In this document: positions 15,751 through 22,990 of the stretch, piece by piece
Position numbering within the stretch: position 1 is the stretch's first letter
How the letters are laid out: each line of letters starts with the position of its first letter
Assembly (NCBI GenBank): GCA_035689185.1
Contig: DASSLY010000110.1
Coordinates: 1-26,939, forward strand
DNA from: DASSLY01 sp035689185
GTDB lineage: Bacteria; Actinomycetota; Actinomycetes; Actinomycetales; Dermatophilaceae
Reading direction: 5' to 3'
Length of the DNA stretch: 26,939 nucleotides
Position numbers and translations under genes: made by a program
The notes under the pieces: model-generated
Databases searched by the model: none
The model's input: only the letters and a program-made list of their open reading frames with translations
Told to the model about the DNA's origin: nothing

Positions 15751-17203
15751 CCCGCAGGGCTTTCTCAAGGTGCGCGAACGGCAGCTGCCGCAGCGGCGCC
15801 CGGTGCCCGTCCGGCTTATGGACTGGCGCGAGGTCTACCAGCCGCAGCCGGTCGGCGAGCTGCAGCGCCAGGCCGGCCGGTGCATGGACTGCGGGATTCC
15901 GTTCTGCCACAACGGCTGCCCGCTGGGCAACCTCATCCCGGAATGGAACGACCTGGCTTGGAAGGGCGACTGGGACGCCGCCATCGAGCGGCTGCACGCG
16001 ACGAACAACTTCCCGGAGTTCACCGGCCGGCTCTGCCCGGCACCGTGCGAGACCGCGTGCGTGCTCGGCATCAACCAGCCGCCGGTGACCATCAAGCAGG
16101 TCGAGGTGACCGTCATCGACCGTGCCGTCGCGACCGGCGGCCTGGTGCCGCAACCGCCGGATCGGCTGTCCGGCAAGACGGTCGCCGTGGTCGGGTCCGG
16201 ACCGGCCGGGCTCGCCGTCGCCCAGCAGTTGACCCGGGCCGGGCACACCGTCGCCGTGTACGAGCGGGACGACCAGCCGGGCGGGCTGCTGCGCTACGGC
16301 ATCCCCGAGTTCAAGATGGAGAAGGCGGTGCTGGACCGCCGGCTGGCGCAGATGGCGGCCGAGGGCACCCGGTTCCGCAACGGTGTCGACGTCGGCGTGG
16401 CCGTCACCGGCCAGCAACTGCGGGACCGGTATGACGCGGTGGTGCTCGCGGTCGGCGCCACCGTCCCCCGGGACCTGCCGGTGCCCGGGCGTGAGCTCGG
16501 CGGCATCTTGCAGGCGATGCAGTTCCTTCCTCCCGCCAACCGGGTCGCCCTCGGCGAGCAGGTGCCGGAGCAGGTGACCGCCCACGGAAAGGACGTCATC
16601 ATCATCGGCGGCGGGGACACCGGGGCGGACTGCCTGGGCACCGCCCACCGGCAGGGCCCGCGTTCGGTCACCCAGCTGGAGATCATGCCCAGGCCGGGCG
16701 AGGAGCGGCCCAGCAGCCAGCCGTGGCCGACATACCCGATGGTCTACCGCGTCTCCAGCGCCCACGAGGAGGGCGGCGAACGGGTCTACGGCGTGAGCAC
16801 CAAGGAGTTCCTCGGCGACGACGACGGCAACGTGCGCGCCATCCGGCTCGTCGACGTCCAGTTCCAGGACGGTCGGTTCGTCGAGGTCGACGGCAGCGAG
16901 CGGGAACTGCCCGCGCAGCTGGTGCTGTTCGCGATGGGTTTCCTCGGCCCGCAGCGCGAGGGTGTGGTCGAGCAGCTCGGCGTCGAGCTGGACGAGCGCT
17001 CCAACATCAAGCGCGACCCCTCCTACATGACCTCGGTGCCGGGGGTGTTCGTCGCCGGTGACGCCGGGCGCGGCCAGTCGCTGATCGTGTGGGCCATCGC
17101 GGAGGGTCGCTCCGCCGCCAACGGGGTCGACGCGTGGCTCACCGGCGGGGTCTCGGCCCTGCCGCGGCCCGTCAACCCGACAGACCGACCGGTCACGGCG
17201 TAG
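15743..17203 (+). CDS. gltD: Glutamate synthase (NADPH) small subunit
   Basis: 486 residues. GltD takes electrons from NADPH through FAD and 4Fe-4S clusters to GltB. The N-terminal cluster domain has C47, C50, C55, C59 (CMDCGIPFCHNGCP) and C98, C102, C106 (CPAPCETAC). The FAD site is VVGSGPAGLAVA (151-156) and the NADPH site IIIGGGDTGADC (289-294), with the closing GVFVAGDAGRGQSLIVWAI that binds flavin. GTG 15743 has GGAGG six bases upstream inside gltB and overlaps its stop by 8 bases, so the two subunits are co-translated. The last 181 bases are overlapped on the opposite strand by the ApbE reading frame, and no terminator hairpin is evident between the two genes. Confidence 0.98.
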   Translation: MADPQGFLKVRERQLPQRRPVPVRLMDWREVYQPQPVGELQRQAGRCMDCGIPFCHNGCPLGNLIPEWNDLAWKGDWDAAIERLHATNNFPEFTGRLCPAPCETACVLGINQPPVTIKQVEVTVIDRAVATGGLVPQPPDRLSGKTVAVVGSGPAGLAVAQQLTRAGHTVAVYERDDQPGGLLRYGIPEFKMEKAVLDRRLAQMAAEGTRFRNGVDVGVAVTGQQLRDRYDAVVLAVGATVPRDLPVPGRELGGILQAMQFLPPANRVALGEQVPEQVTAHGKDVIIIGGGDTGADCLGTAHRQGPRSVTQLEIMPRPGEERPSSQPWPTYPMVYRVSSAHEEGGERVYGVSTKEFLGDDDGNVRAIRLVDVQFQDGRFVEVDGSERELPAQLVLFAMGFLGPQREGVVEQLGVELDERSNIKRDPSYMTSVPGVFVAGDAGRGQSLIVWAIAEGRSAANGVDAWLTGGVSALPRPVNPTDRPVTA

Positions 17204-17961
17204 CCAGAAGCAGCGGGGCCCAGCCGGATCACCTGGTAGCCGAGGGCCTGCGACGCGAACCGCTGCCGGGTCCCAGCCGAGCCGACGAACAGCGCGGTGG
17301 CCCAGATGTCGGCCCACACCAGGCTGGGCCCCACGACGGTGACCGAGCCGGCGCGGTCGACGAAGGCCCCCGCCCAGGGCGAGTAGAGGTGGGCCCCGCG
17401 GGCCGCGGTGCCCGAGGTGGCCACCCCGCCGACGGTCATCTCGACGACGTCGGCCAGCCGGGCCCGGTCCGCCGGGTCCTCGATGCCGACCCGCCACGGC
17501 GCCCGTTCCGCTGCCGCGGTCGCGGCGCTGCGGTCACCGCCCACGACCACGTCGCCGCCGGCGTTGACGCAGAACGTGTGAGCGGTCAGCGCAGCCAGCT
17601 GCTCGGCCGCGCGCTCCACCGCCCAGCCCTTCACCAGGCCGGTGGGGTCGAACCGGGGCACGCCGTCCGGGTCCGGCAGCCAGGCGGTGAAGGCGCCGCC
17701 GGTCCGGGCGGTGGCGTCCTCGCACAGGGCGGCGACCTCGCGGACGACCTCGGGGGCCCGGTCCAGCCCCAGTTCGCCGCGGCGGATTTGGCTGACCTGA
17801 CTGTCCGCCCGGTAGGTGCTGAACACCTCGTCCGCGGACGCAAGCACGGCGTAGGCCCGCTGCACGGCCTCCTCGACGAGGACGGCGTCGACCCGCGGGC
17901 CACGGATGTGGATGCTCACCGGCATCCCCATCAGCTGGCGGACCCAGGCGCGCCTCGTCAC
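17023..17961 (-). CDS. FAD:protein FMN transferase (ApbE family)
   Basis: 312 residues from GTG 17961, which overlaps the stop of the FMN-binding gene (GTGA). ApbE splits FAD and links FMN through phosphate to a threonine of a partner protein. Family motifs: GMPVSIHIRG, VFSTYRADSQVSQI, FDPTGLVKGWAVERA (K111-G112), FCVNAGGDVVVGG (N133 to D137), ATSGTAARG (183-184) and ADIWATALFV with metal residues D218 and T222. The conserved domain ends near residue 246 (QVIRL); the remaining about 60 residues are read entirely antisense to the gltD coding region and look like a non-conserved tail. There is no signal peptide in this version. Its partner is clearly the adjacent FMN_bind protein. Confidence 0.92.
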   Translation of the reverse strand: MTRRAWVRQLMGMPVSIHIRGPRVDAVLVEEAVQRAYAVLASADEVFSTYRADSQVSQIRRGELGLDRAPEVVREVAALCEDATARTGGAFTAWLPDPDGVPRFDPTGLVKGWAVERAAEQLAALTAHTFCVNAGGDVVVGGDRSAATAAAERAPWRVGIEDPADRARLADVVEMTVGGVATSGTAARGAHLYSPWAGAFVDRAGSVTVVGPSLVWADIWATALFVGSAGTRQRFASQALGYQVIRLGPAASGYAVTGRSVGLTGRGRAETPPVSHASTPLAAERPSAMAHTISDWPRPASPATNTPGTEVM

Positions 17962-18434
17962 AGGTGGGCCTGGTCGATCGCCGACTGCAGCGACTGCCGA
18001 TAGCCGTCGGAGGTGACCGTGGCACCGGAGACCGTGTCGACCTGCGCGCTCTGCCGGTCGAGCACCTGTTGGCTCAGGATCGGCAGCGCGTAGCTGTTGA
18101 TCTCCGCGTCCCGGCGGTTCCCGTCCGGGTACTGCACCGCGTCGGCGGCTGTGACCCGCCCACCGGTCACGGTGAGCTCCACCTGGACCGGCCCCCAACG
18201 GGTCTGCACCACGTCACCGGTGTAGGTCTTGGTCTGGGGCTGCTGTTGGCTGCCGGACTGCGCGGCGCCGGACTGCGCGGTGCCGGACTGCGCGGTGCCG
18301 GACTGCGCGCCGGAGGCCTGTTGTTGCACGACCGCCGCGGCAGTGCCGGTGCCCCGGTTCGTGCTCGTGTGGTAGCTGAACAGCAGCACGACGGTGGTGA
18401 TGGTGCTGAGCAGCGCGAGCGCGATTCGCCGCAT
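17958..18434 (-). CDS. FMN-binding domain protein, covalent flavin carrier
   Basis: 158 residues from ATG 18434, with AAGGAG seven bases upstream. An N-terminal membrane anchor or signal (RRIALALLSTITTVVLLF) is followed by a Q/S/G/A-rich linker with SGTAQ repeats (41-60) and an FMN_bind domain (about 68-158): YTGDVVQTRWGPVQVELTV, INSYALPIL, and the attachment motif DTVSGATVTS, where T139 is the expected FMN-phosphoryl acceptor. The domain probably faces outside the cytoplasm and passes electrons to or from the neighbouring flavocytochrome. The stop overlaps the ApbE start, so carrier and modifying enzyme are coupled. The gene begins 80 bases after the reductase stop. Confidence 0.92.
   Translation of the reverse strand: MRRIALALLSTITTVVLLFSYHTSTNRGTGTAAAVVQQQASGAQSGTAQSGTAQSGAAQSGSQQQPQTKTYTGDVVQTRWGPVQVELTVTGGRVTAADAVQYPDGNRRDAEINSYALPILSQQVLDRQSAQVDTVSGATVTSDGYRQSLQSAIDQAHL
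18256..18310 (-). repeat. 15-base tandem repeat in the linker of the FMN-binding gene
   Basis: Three to four copies of a 15-base unit (on the plus strand of the form GCCGGACTGCGCGGT, with small changes) code for the SGTAQ/SGAAQ pentapeptides of the linker. The unit is a multiple of three, so copy changes keep the frame and only alter the distance between anchor and flavin domain. Confidence 0.75.
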
Positions 18435-18514
18435 GCGCGGTCTCCTTCCGTTCGGGCTTCGATCGAGCTCTGCGTCGGGATGCGCCGGCATGGGTCGGGC
18501 GCCGACGCGTGTGG

Positions 18515-20020
18515 TCAGTAGCTGAAGCGTTCGAGGTGGATGTGTCGACGGGGCACTCCAGCCGCGCGGACCGCCCGTTCCGCTGCGGTCATCCACCCCG
18601 GGCTGCCGCAGATGAACACGTCGTGGTCGGCCACGTCGGGCACGATCTGGCGGATCGCGTCCTCGTCGGCGAAGTGGGCGGCGTGCGCGGGCAGCCAGCT
18701 CTCCCGGCCGGTCGCCCGGCGGCCGACCACGAGGACGAACCGGGCTCGGCGTCGGCGGGCGTGCTCGGCCAGCTCGTCGAACAGCAGCAGGTCGTCCTGG
18801 TCGCTCGCCCGGTAGACCAGGGTCACGTCCCCGGGGGCCTGCGCCAGCCCCTCCAGCAGCGCGCGCATCGGGGCGACGCCGATCCCGCCGGCCAGCAGCA
18901 GCACCTTGCGCCGGGTCCGGACCCCCTCGTGCATCCGGCCGTACGGACCCTCGACCAGCACCCGCACCCCCGGACGCAGGCGGGCCAGGCGCGCCGAGCC
19001 GTCGCCCGCGTGGGCAGCAGTGATCCGCAGGGTGCGCCCGTCCGGGGCAGCCGACAGCGAGTACGGGTTGGCCCGGCTGGCCCCCGGGCCGTCCAGGAAC
19101 CGCCAGGTGAAGTACTGCCCTGCCCGGACCGGCAGCCGGTGCAGCTGCCGACCGCTGACGACCACGGTGGTAGCGCCGGGGCCCTCCCGGCGGACCTCCT
19201 GCACGACAAGGCGGTGGCGCAGGTTCAGCACGACCGGCAGGCCCACGCGGCATACCAGCACCGCGGCGGCGGCCGAAGCCCACAGCCCCCACCAGAACAC
19301 CGAGGCGGCCGGGGAGGAGACGAACTCCGCCCCCGTCCAGAGCTGGTGCGGCAGCGCCAGCCCGACCCCCAGGTAGGCGTAGAGGTGGATCAGGTGCCAG
19401 GACTCGTACCGCAGCCGGCGCCGAGCGGCCTTCACCGAGGTAACGGTGACCGCGACCAGCGCGGCGCTCCCGGCCAGCGCCAGCAGCATCCCCGGGTAGT
19501 TGAGCGCCAGGTCCACGAGCGTGCCCCAGACACCCTGCGGGCCGGAGGCCGCGTAGCCCAGCCAGATCGCGGCGATGTGCAGGAGCATGAGCGTGAACGA
19601 GGTGAAACCGAGCACCCGGTGCCAGCGGGCCAGCCGGTCCTGGCCGTAGGTCCGCTCGACCCACGGGATCCGGGCCATCATCAGCACCTGCACGAGCAGC
19701 AGGTCCGAGGCCAGCAGACCGCTCAGGCGGCCGAGAGTGGTCAGCGCGCCGCTGGCGCCGGAGGCGCCGAGTAGGTCTTGCACCCCGCCCCCTGCCACCC
19801 ACAGGGAGACCACCACGAGCGCGGTCAGCCACGTGAACACCAGGGCGACGTCGGACCACCACGGCTGGTGCTTCGGCGGCAGAGGCGATGGCGTCGGCGG
19901 TGACGTCGGCGTCGGCGGGGACAGGACGACGCCGGACACCGAGGACGCGAAGGACATGCCGGAAGGCTGCTGGACCATGCTGAACGTCGCCTGTGCGGAC
20001 GCCATGCGAGCGCACAGCAA
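18515..20020 (-). CDS. Ferric reductase-like flavocytochrome (heme membrane domain plus FAD/NAD domain)
   Basis: 501 residues if TTG 20020 is used. After a P/T-rich N-terminus come six or so membrane helices (about 58-290) with histidines typical of heme ligands in this family: RWHRVLGF, LMLLHIAAIW, YESWHLIHLYAYLG and LPHQLW. The C-terminal ferredoxin-NADP reductase part has the FAD motif RANPYSLSAAP, the nucleotide motif LLLAGGIGVAPMRALLEGL and VFICGSPGWM, ending in ERFSY. It likely moves electrons from NAD(P)H through FAD and heme to the outside face, where the FMN_bind protein would receive them. The start is uncertain: TTG 20020 has GAGGAG 10 bases upstream, while ATG 20005, 19978 and 19957 lack a good site. 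It is the first gene of the three-gene unit, divergent from pyk. Confidence 0.9.
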   Translation of the reverse strand: MLCARMASAQATFSMVQQPSGMSFASSVSGVVLSPPTPTSPPTPSPLPPKHQPWWSDVALVFTWLTALVVVSLWVAGGGVQDLLGASGASGALTTLGRLSGLLASDLLLVQVLMMARIPWVERTYGQDRLARWHRVLGFTSFTLMLLHIAAIWLGYAASGPQGVWGTLVDLALNYPGMLLALAGSAALVAVTVTSVKAARRRLRYESWHLIHLYAYLGVGLALPHQLWTGAEFVSSPAASVFWWGLWASAAAAVLVCRVGLPVVLNLRHRLVVQEVRREGPGATTVVVSGRQLHRLPVRAGQYFTWRFLDGPGASRANPYSLSAAPDGRTLRITAAHAGDGSARLARLRPGVRVLVEGPYGRMHEGVRTRRKVLLLAGGIGVAPMRALLEGLAQAPGDVTLVYRASDQDDLLLFDELAEHARRRRARFVLVVGRRATGRESWLPAHAAHFADEDAIRQIVPDVADHDVFICGSPGWMTAAERAVRAAGVPRRHIHLERFSY

Positions 20021-20093
20021 TCGTCCTGCGCTCCTCGGGCCGGGCGACGGCGCCGGCGCGCCGGCCCGACTCTCCCGGTCGGCCGTTCCCCCC

Positions 20094-20099
20094 TAGGAT
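20094..20099 (+). promoter_or_regulatory. -10 element TAGGAT at pyk start
   Basis: TAGGAT ends 7 bases before the pyk ATG at 20107. It can be read as a TAnnnT -10 box giving a leaderless mRNA; the same bases also contain AGGA at 20095-20098, eight bases from the ATG, a possible ribosome binding site, so the two readings compete. Confidence 0.45.
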
Positions 20100-20106
20100 C
20101 GCAGCC

Positions 20107-21555
20107 ATGCGTCGAGCCAAGATCGTCTGCACGCTGGGCCCCGCCACCTCCTCCCCGGACAAGCTGCGGCAGCTGGTAGCAGCCGGAATGGACGTCGCCC
20201 GGCTGAACCTGTCCCACGGCAGCTACGCCGACCACGAGCAGGTGTACCGCTACATCCGCACGGCCAGCGACGAGTCGGGTCACGCCGTAGGGATCCTGGT
20301 GGACCTGCAGGGTCCCAAGATCCGCACCGGCCGCTTCTCCGGCGGTCCCGTCCAGCTTGCCGTCGGAGACCGGTTCACCATCACCGTCGACGACGTCGAC
20401 GGGGGTCAGGAGCGCGTGTCCACCACCTACAAGGGGCTCACCGGGGACGTCCGGCCGGGCGACACGTTGCTCATCGACGACGGCAAGGTGTCGCTGCAGG
20501 CGGTCGAGGTGACCGCCACCGACGTGGTAACGGAGGTGTCCGAGGGTGGCACGGTCTCCAACAACAAGGGGATCAACCTGCCCGGGGTGGCGGTCAGCGT
20601 GCCGGCCCTGTCGGACAAGGACGAGCAGGATCTGCGCTGGGCACTGCGGCTGCGGGCCGACCTCATCGCGCTGTCGTTCGTGCGCGACGCCAAGGACATC
20701 GAGCGCGTGCACGAGATCATGGACGAGGAGGGCGTCCGGCTGCCGGTCATCGCCAAGATCGAGAAGCCGCAGGCGGTGGAGAACCTGGAAGAGATCATCC
20801 TCGCCTTCGACGGCGTCATGGTCGCCCGGGGGGACCTGGGCGTCGAGCTGCCGCTGGAGGACGTGCCGCTGGTCCAGAAGGACGCCATCGCCATCGCCCG
20901 GCGCAACGCCAAGCCGGTCATCGTGGCAACCCAGGTGCTGGAGTCGATGATCGAGAACTCCCGTCCGACCCGGGCCGAGGCCAGTGACTGCGCCAACGCC
21001 GTCCTCGACGGGGCCGACGCGATCATGCTCTCCGGGGAGACCAGCGTCGGCGCGTGGCCGGTCGAGGCGGTGAAGACGATGGCCCGGATCATCAAGAACA
21101 CCGAGGAGAAGGGCATCGACCGGATCGCTCCACTGGGGACGAAACCGCATACGACCGGCGGGGCGGTGACGGCCGCAGCCGCCGAGATCGGCGACCTGCT
21201 GGGGGTCAAGTTCCTGGTCACCTTCACCTCCTCCGGGGACTCGGCGATGCGGCTCTCCCGCCTGCGGTCACACCTGCCGATGCTGGCCTTCACCCCGCAC
21301 CAGGCGACCCGGTCCCAGCTGGCGCTGGCCTGGGGGATCGAGACCTACCTGGTCCCGATGGCCAAGCACACCGACCAGATGGCGATGCAGGTCGACGAGG
21401 CGCTGCTGCGTGACGGACGTTGCTCCGAGGGGGACCGGGTGATCATCGTGGCCGGCTCGCCGCCCGGCATCCCGGGCGCGACCAACGCGCTGCGCGTGCA
21501 CCGGATGGGCGATGCGAAGAACCGGATCGCACCCGCCTACCAGGAAGGTTTGTAA
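20107..21555 (+). CDS. pyk: Pyruvate kinase
   Basis: 482 residues. It transfers phosphate from phosphoenolpyruvate to ADP at the end of glycolysis. Motifs are KIVCTLGPATSS at the N-terminus, VARLNLSHGSY with R32, N34 and S36, LVDLQGPKIRTG before the B domain, the active site VIAKIEKPQAVENL with K217 and metal ligand E219, MVARGDLGVELPLE with D243, and SGETSVGAWPVEAV. The C-terminal regulatory domain is present with GVKFLVTFTSSGDSAMRLSR. The gene is divergent from the flavocytochrome gene, with 86 bases between the starts. Stop TAA is followed by a hairpin at 21573-21588. Position between lgt/glt genes and an ANTAR regulator matches other actinobacteria. Confidence 0.98.
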   Translation: MRRAKIVCTLGPATSSPDKLRQLVAAGMDVARLNLSHGSYADHEQVYRYIRTASDESGHAVGILVDLQGPKIRTGRFSGGPVQLAVGDRFTITVDDVDGGQERVSTTYKGLTGDVRPGDTLLIDDGKVSLQAVEVTATDVVTEVSEGGTVSNNKGINLPGVAVSVPALSDKDEQDLRWALRLRADLIALSFVRDAKDIERVHEIMDEEGVRLPVIAKIEKPQAVENLEEIILAFDGVMVARGDLGVELPLEDVPLVQKDAIAIARRNAKPVIVATQVLESMIENSRPTRAEASDCANAVLDGADAIMLSGETSVGAWPVEAVKTMARIIKNTEEKGIDRIAPLGTKPHTTGGAVTAAAAEIGDLLGVKFLVTFTSSGDSAMRLSRLRSHLPMLAFTPHQATRSQLALAWGIETYLVPMAKHTDQMAMQVDEALLRDGRCSEGDRVIIVAGSPPGIPGATNALRVHRMGDAKNRIAPAYQEGL

Positions 21556-21572
21556 CACCGGGGGTATGCCGT

Positions 21573-21588
21573 GGGCGGTATGCCGCCC
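21573..21588 (+). terminator. Hairpin after pyk
   Basis: GGGCGG (21573-21578), loop TATG, CCGCCC (21583-21588) forms a 6-bp perfect stem 17 bases after the pyk stop, extendable by a wobble pair and a G-C pair. There is no T-tract, as is common for actinobacterial terminator-like stems. Confidence 0.5.
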
Positions 21589-21628
21589 GCCCGCCCCGAT
21601 CGGCCCCGCTGGTTCACCGGTCCCCGTC

Positions 21629-21797
21629 CCCTTGCCGGGGCGGCTCACCGCCCTTGCCGGGGTGGCCCCCCGCCCTTGCCGGGGCGGCCCCGCGCCCTCG
21701 CCGGGGCGGCCCCGCGCCCTCACCGCGCCCTCGCCGGGGCGGCCCCGCGCCCTCGCCGCGCCCTCGCCGGGGCGGCCCCGCGCCCTCGCCGGGCCCC
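21629..21797 (+). repeat. GC-rich 21-base repeat array between pyk and tRNA-Leu
   Basis: About seven copies of a unit close to GCCCTCGCCGGGGCGGCCCC follow each other, starting near 21629, 21650, 21671, 21692, 21727, 21759 and 21781. The first copies are spaced by 21 bases; later ones are separated by an extra 10-11 base piece, GCCCTCRCCGC. Each unit holds CGGGG-CGG-CCCCG, able to form a small stem. No conserved reading frame crosses it, and it has no CRISPR-like unique spacers. Together with 21556-21628 it fills the gene-free stretch between pyk and the tRNA. Confidence 0.8.
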
Positions 21798-21886
21798 GTC
21801 GGCATGCTGCTCGCGCACCCGCCGGGGCGGCCCGCGCCCTCACCGGGCCCCCCGTCGGTATGCTGCTCGCGCACCCGCCGGGGTGG
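21791..21886 (+). repeat. Direct repeat duplicating tRNA-Leu 5' flank and first bases
   Basis: The segment 21791-21830 (GGGCCCCGTCGGCATGCTGC and the following CTCGCGCACCCGCC) recurs at 21845-21886 with a C/T change and two extra C bases. The second copy runs into the tRNA: GCCGGGGTGG is tRNA positions 1-10, and the first copy has GCCGGGGCGG at 21821-21830. The copies are 56 bases apart. Confidence 0.85.
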
Positions 21887-21959
21887 TGGAATGGCAGACA
21901 CGGGGCACTCAAAATGCTCTGACCGCGAGGTCGTGCGGGTTCAAGTCCCGCTCCCGGCA
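21877..21959 (+). tRNA. tRNA-Leu (anticodon CAA)
   Basis: 83 bases forming a class II cloverleaf. The acceptor strand GCCGGGG (21877-21883) pairs with TCCCGGC (21952-21958) with one G-T pair, and the discriminator is A21959. The D stem is GTG/CAC; the anticodon stem is GGGCA/TGCTC around loop CTCAAAA with anticodon CAA at 21910-21912, reading UUG. The variable arm is GACC-GCGA-GGTC, and the T arm is GCGGG-TTCAAGT-CCCGC. CCA is not encoded. The long variable arm and GGTGGAATGGCAGACAC segment are typical of tRNA-Leu. Leucine UUG codons are rare in this GC-rich sequence, so this is a minor isoacceptor. Confidence 0.96.
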
Positions 21960-22007
21960 CGTCGGCTGCCGGTTTGCCGCCGTACGGCGCTCCCGACGCG
22001 CCCCCAC

Positions 22008-22013
22008 TACGCT
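22008..22013 (+). promoter_or_regulatory. -10 element TACGCT, leaderless start of the response regulator
   Basis: TACGCT ends 6 bases before GTG 22020, which has no ribosome binding site. This matches the other leaderless starts in the window and is the main argument for choosing the far upstream GTG. No good -35 is visible. Confidence 0.45.
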
Positions 22014-22019
22014 GGCTGC

Positions 22020-22865
22020 GTGACGGACAACGCCGCCGCCGACAGCTCCGGTACCTCCGATACCGCCGGTGCCTCCGGTACCGCCGGTACCTCGGATGGC
22101 TCCGACAGGTCGGCGGGGACACCGAAGCCCACGCCGGTGCCGCCGGCCAAACCAGCCGCGCCGCTTCCTCCTCCGGCCCCCGCGGCCGCGCCGGCCGTAC
22201 CCCCCCAGCCCCGCACGAGGGGCGCTGGCCGGGCCGCCAGCGGCGCCGACCCCGCGGGCCAGGAGGACGCCGAATCGCCGAGCACGGCGCCGATGAGGAT
22301 CCTGGTGGCCGAGGACGAAGCGCTCATCCGGCTGGACCTGTGCGAGATGCTGACCGAGGCCGGGTACGACGTCGTCGGTCAGGCGGGCGACGGCCAGGCG
22401 GCCGTCGACCTGGCCACGGCCCTGCGCCCGGACCTGGTCATCATGGACGTGAAGATGCCGGTGAAGGACGGGATCACCGCCGCCGAGGAGATCGGCACGG
22501 CGAAGATCGCGCCGGTGGTCATGCTGACCGCCTTCAGCCAGAAGGACCTGGTGGAGCGGGCCCGCGACGCAGGAGTGATGGCTTATGTCGTGAAGCCGTT
22601 CAGCGCATCAGACCTGGCCCCGGCCATCGACATCGCCCGGTCCCGGTGGTTGCAGCTGCACGCGCTAGAGGCCGAGATCGCCGACCTCGGCGAGCGGCTG
22701 GAGACCCGCAAGGCCGTCGACCGGGCCAAGGGGGCGTTGATGACGCAGCTGAAGATCAGCGAGGCGGAAGCGTTCCGGTGGATCCAGAAGACGGCGATGG
22801 ACCGCCGGCTGGGCATGCGCGAGGTCGCCGAAGCGGTGATCGCCGGGCTGCCGGCGAAGTCCTGA
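22020..22865 (+). CDS. ANTAR-domain response regulator (PdtaR-like)
   Basis: 281 residues from GTG 22020. Residues 1-91 are low complexity (S/G/T/A, then P/A rich). The receiver starts at MRILVAEDEALIRLDL with acidic residues E98 and D99, the phosphorylated aspartate in VIMDVKMP (D143), and the lysine in AYVVKPF. A coiled segment (LHALEAEIADLGERLETRK) leads into the C-terminal ANTAR RNA-binding domain: AVDRAKGALMTQLKISEAEAF and RRLGMREVAEAVI. ANTAR regulators bind paired-hexaloop RNA and act as antiterminators after phosphorylation; in M. tuberculosis PdtaR (Rv1626) partners the kinase PdtaS and lies between pykA and polA, as here. No kinase gene is in this window. ATG 22293 would give a 190-residue protein without the extension. 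Confidence 0.92.
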   Translation: MTDNAAADSSGTSDTAGASGTAGTSDGSDRSAGTPKPTPVPPAKPAAPLPPPAPAAAPAVPPQPRTRGAGRAASGADPAGQEDAESPSTAPMRILVAEDEALIRLDLCEMLTEAGYDVVGQAGDGQAAVDLATALRPDLVIMDVKMPVKDGITAAEEIGTAKIAPVVMLTAFSQKDLVERARDAGVMAYVVKPFSASDLAPAIDIARSRWLQLHALEAEIADLGERLETRKAVDRAKGALMTQLKISEAEAFRWIQKTAMDRRLGMREVAEAVIAGLPAKS

Positions 22866-22905
22866 GCCTGGTGCGCCCGGCCCGGCGCCGCCAGGTCGGC
22901 TGGTC

Positions 22906-22988
22906 GTGCCGGTCGTCGGCACGTCCGCGGCGCTGCAACGTCGGCGGGCCGTGCTGGTTGTCGGCACGTCCGCGGCGCTGCAACGTCG
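22906..22988 (+). repeat. 38-base direct repeat, two copies
   Basis: 22906-22943 and 22951-22988 are identical except for two C/T differences near their 5' ends. Each contains GTCGGCACGTCCGCGGCGCT and ends GCAACGTCG; the copies are separated by 7 bases. They begin about 40 bases after the response regulator stop. Confidence 0.9.
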
Positions 22989-22990
22989 TT

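Noticed and set aside
12577..15768. A 1063-codon open frame antisense to gltB
   Set aside because: It has no recognisable domains, biased composition, and gltB on the other strand is fully conserved over the same bases.
18515..20162. Extension of the FMN-binding protein frame upstream to 20162
   Set aside because: The upstream part is an out-of-frame reading of the flavocytochrome gene. ATG 18434 has an ideal ribosome binding site and begins a signal-anchor sequence.
21629..21797. CRISPR array
   Set aside because: Units are about 21 bases, directly adjacent or separated by a repeated 10-11 base piece; there are no unique spacers and no cas genes.
21791..21959. Integrative element attachment site at tRNA-Leu
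   Set aside because: The duplicated part is the 5' end of the tRNA rather than the usual 3' end, the copies are only 56 bases apart, and there is no integrase gene in the window.
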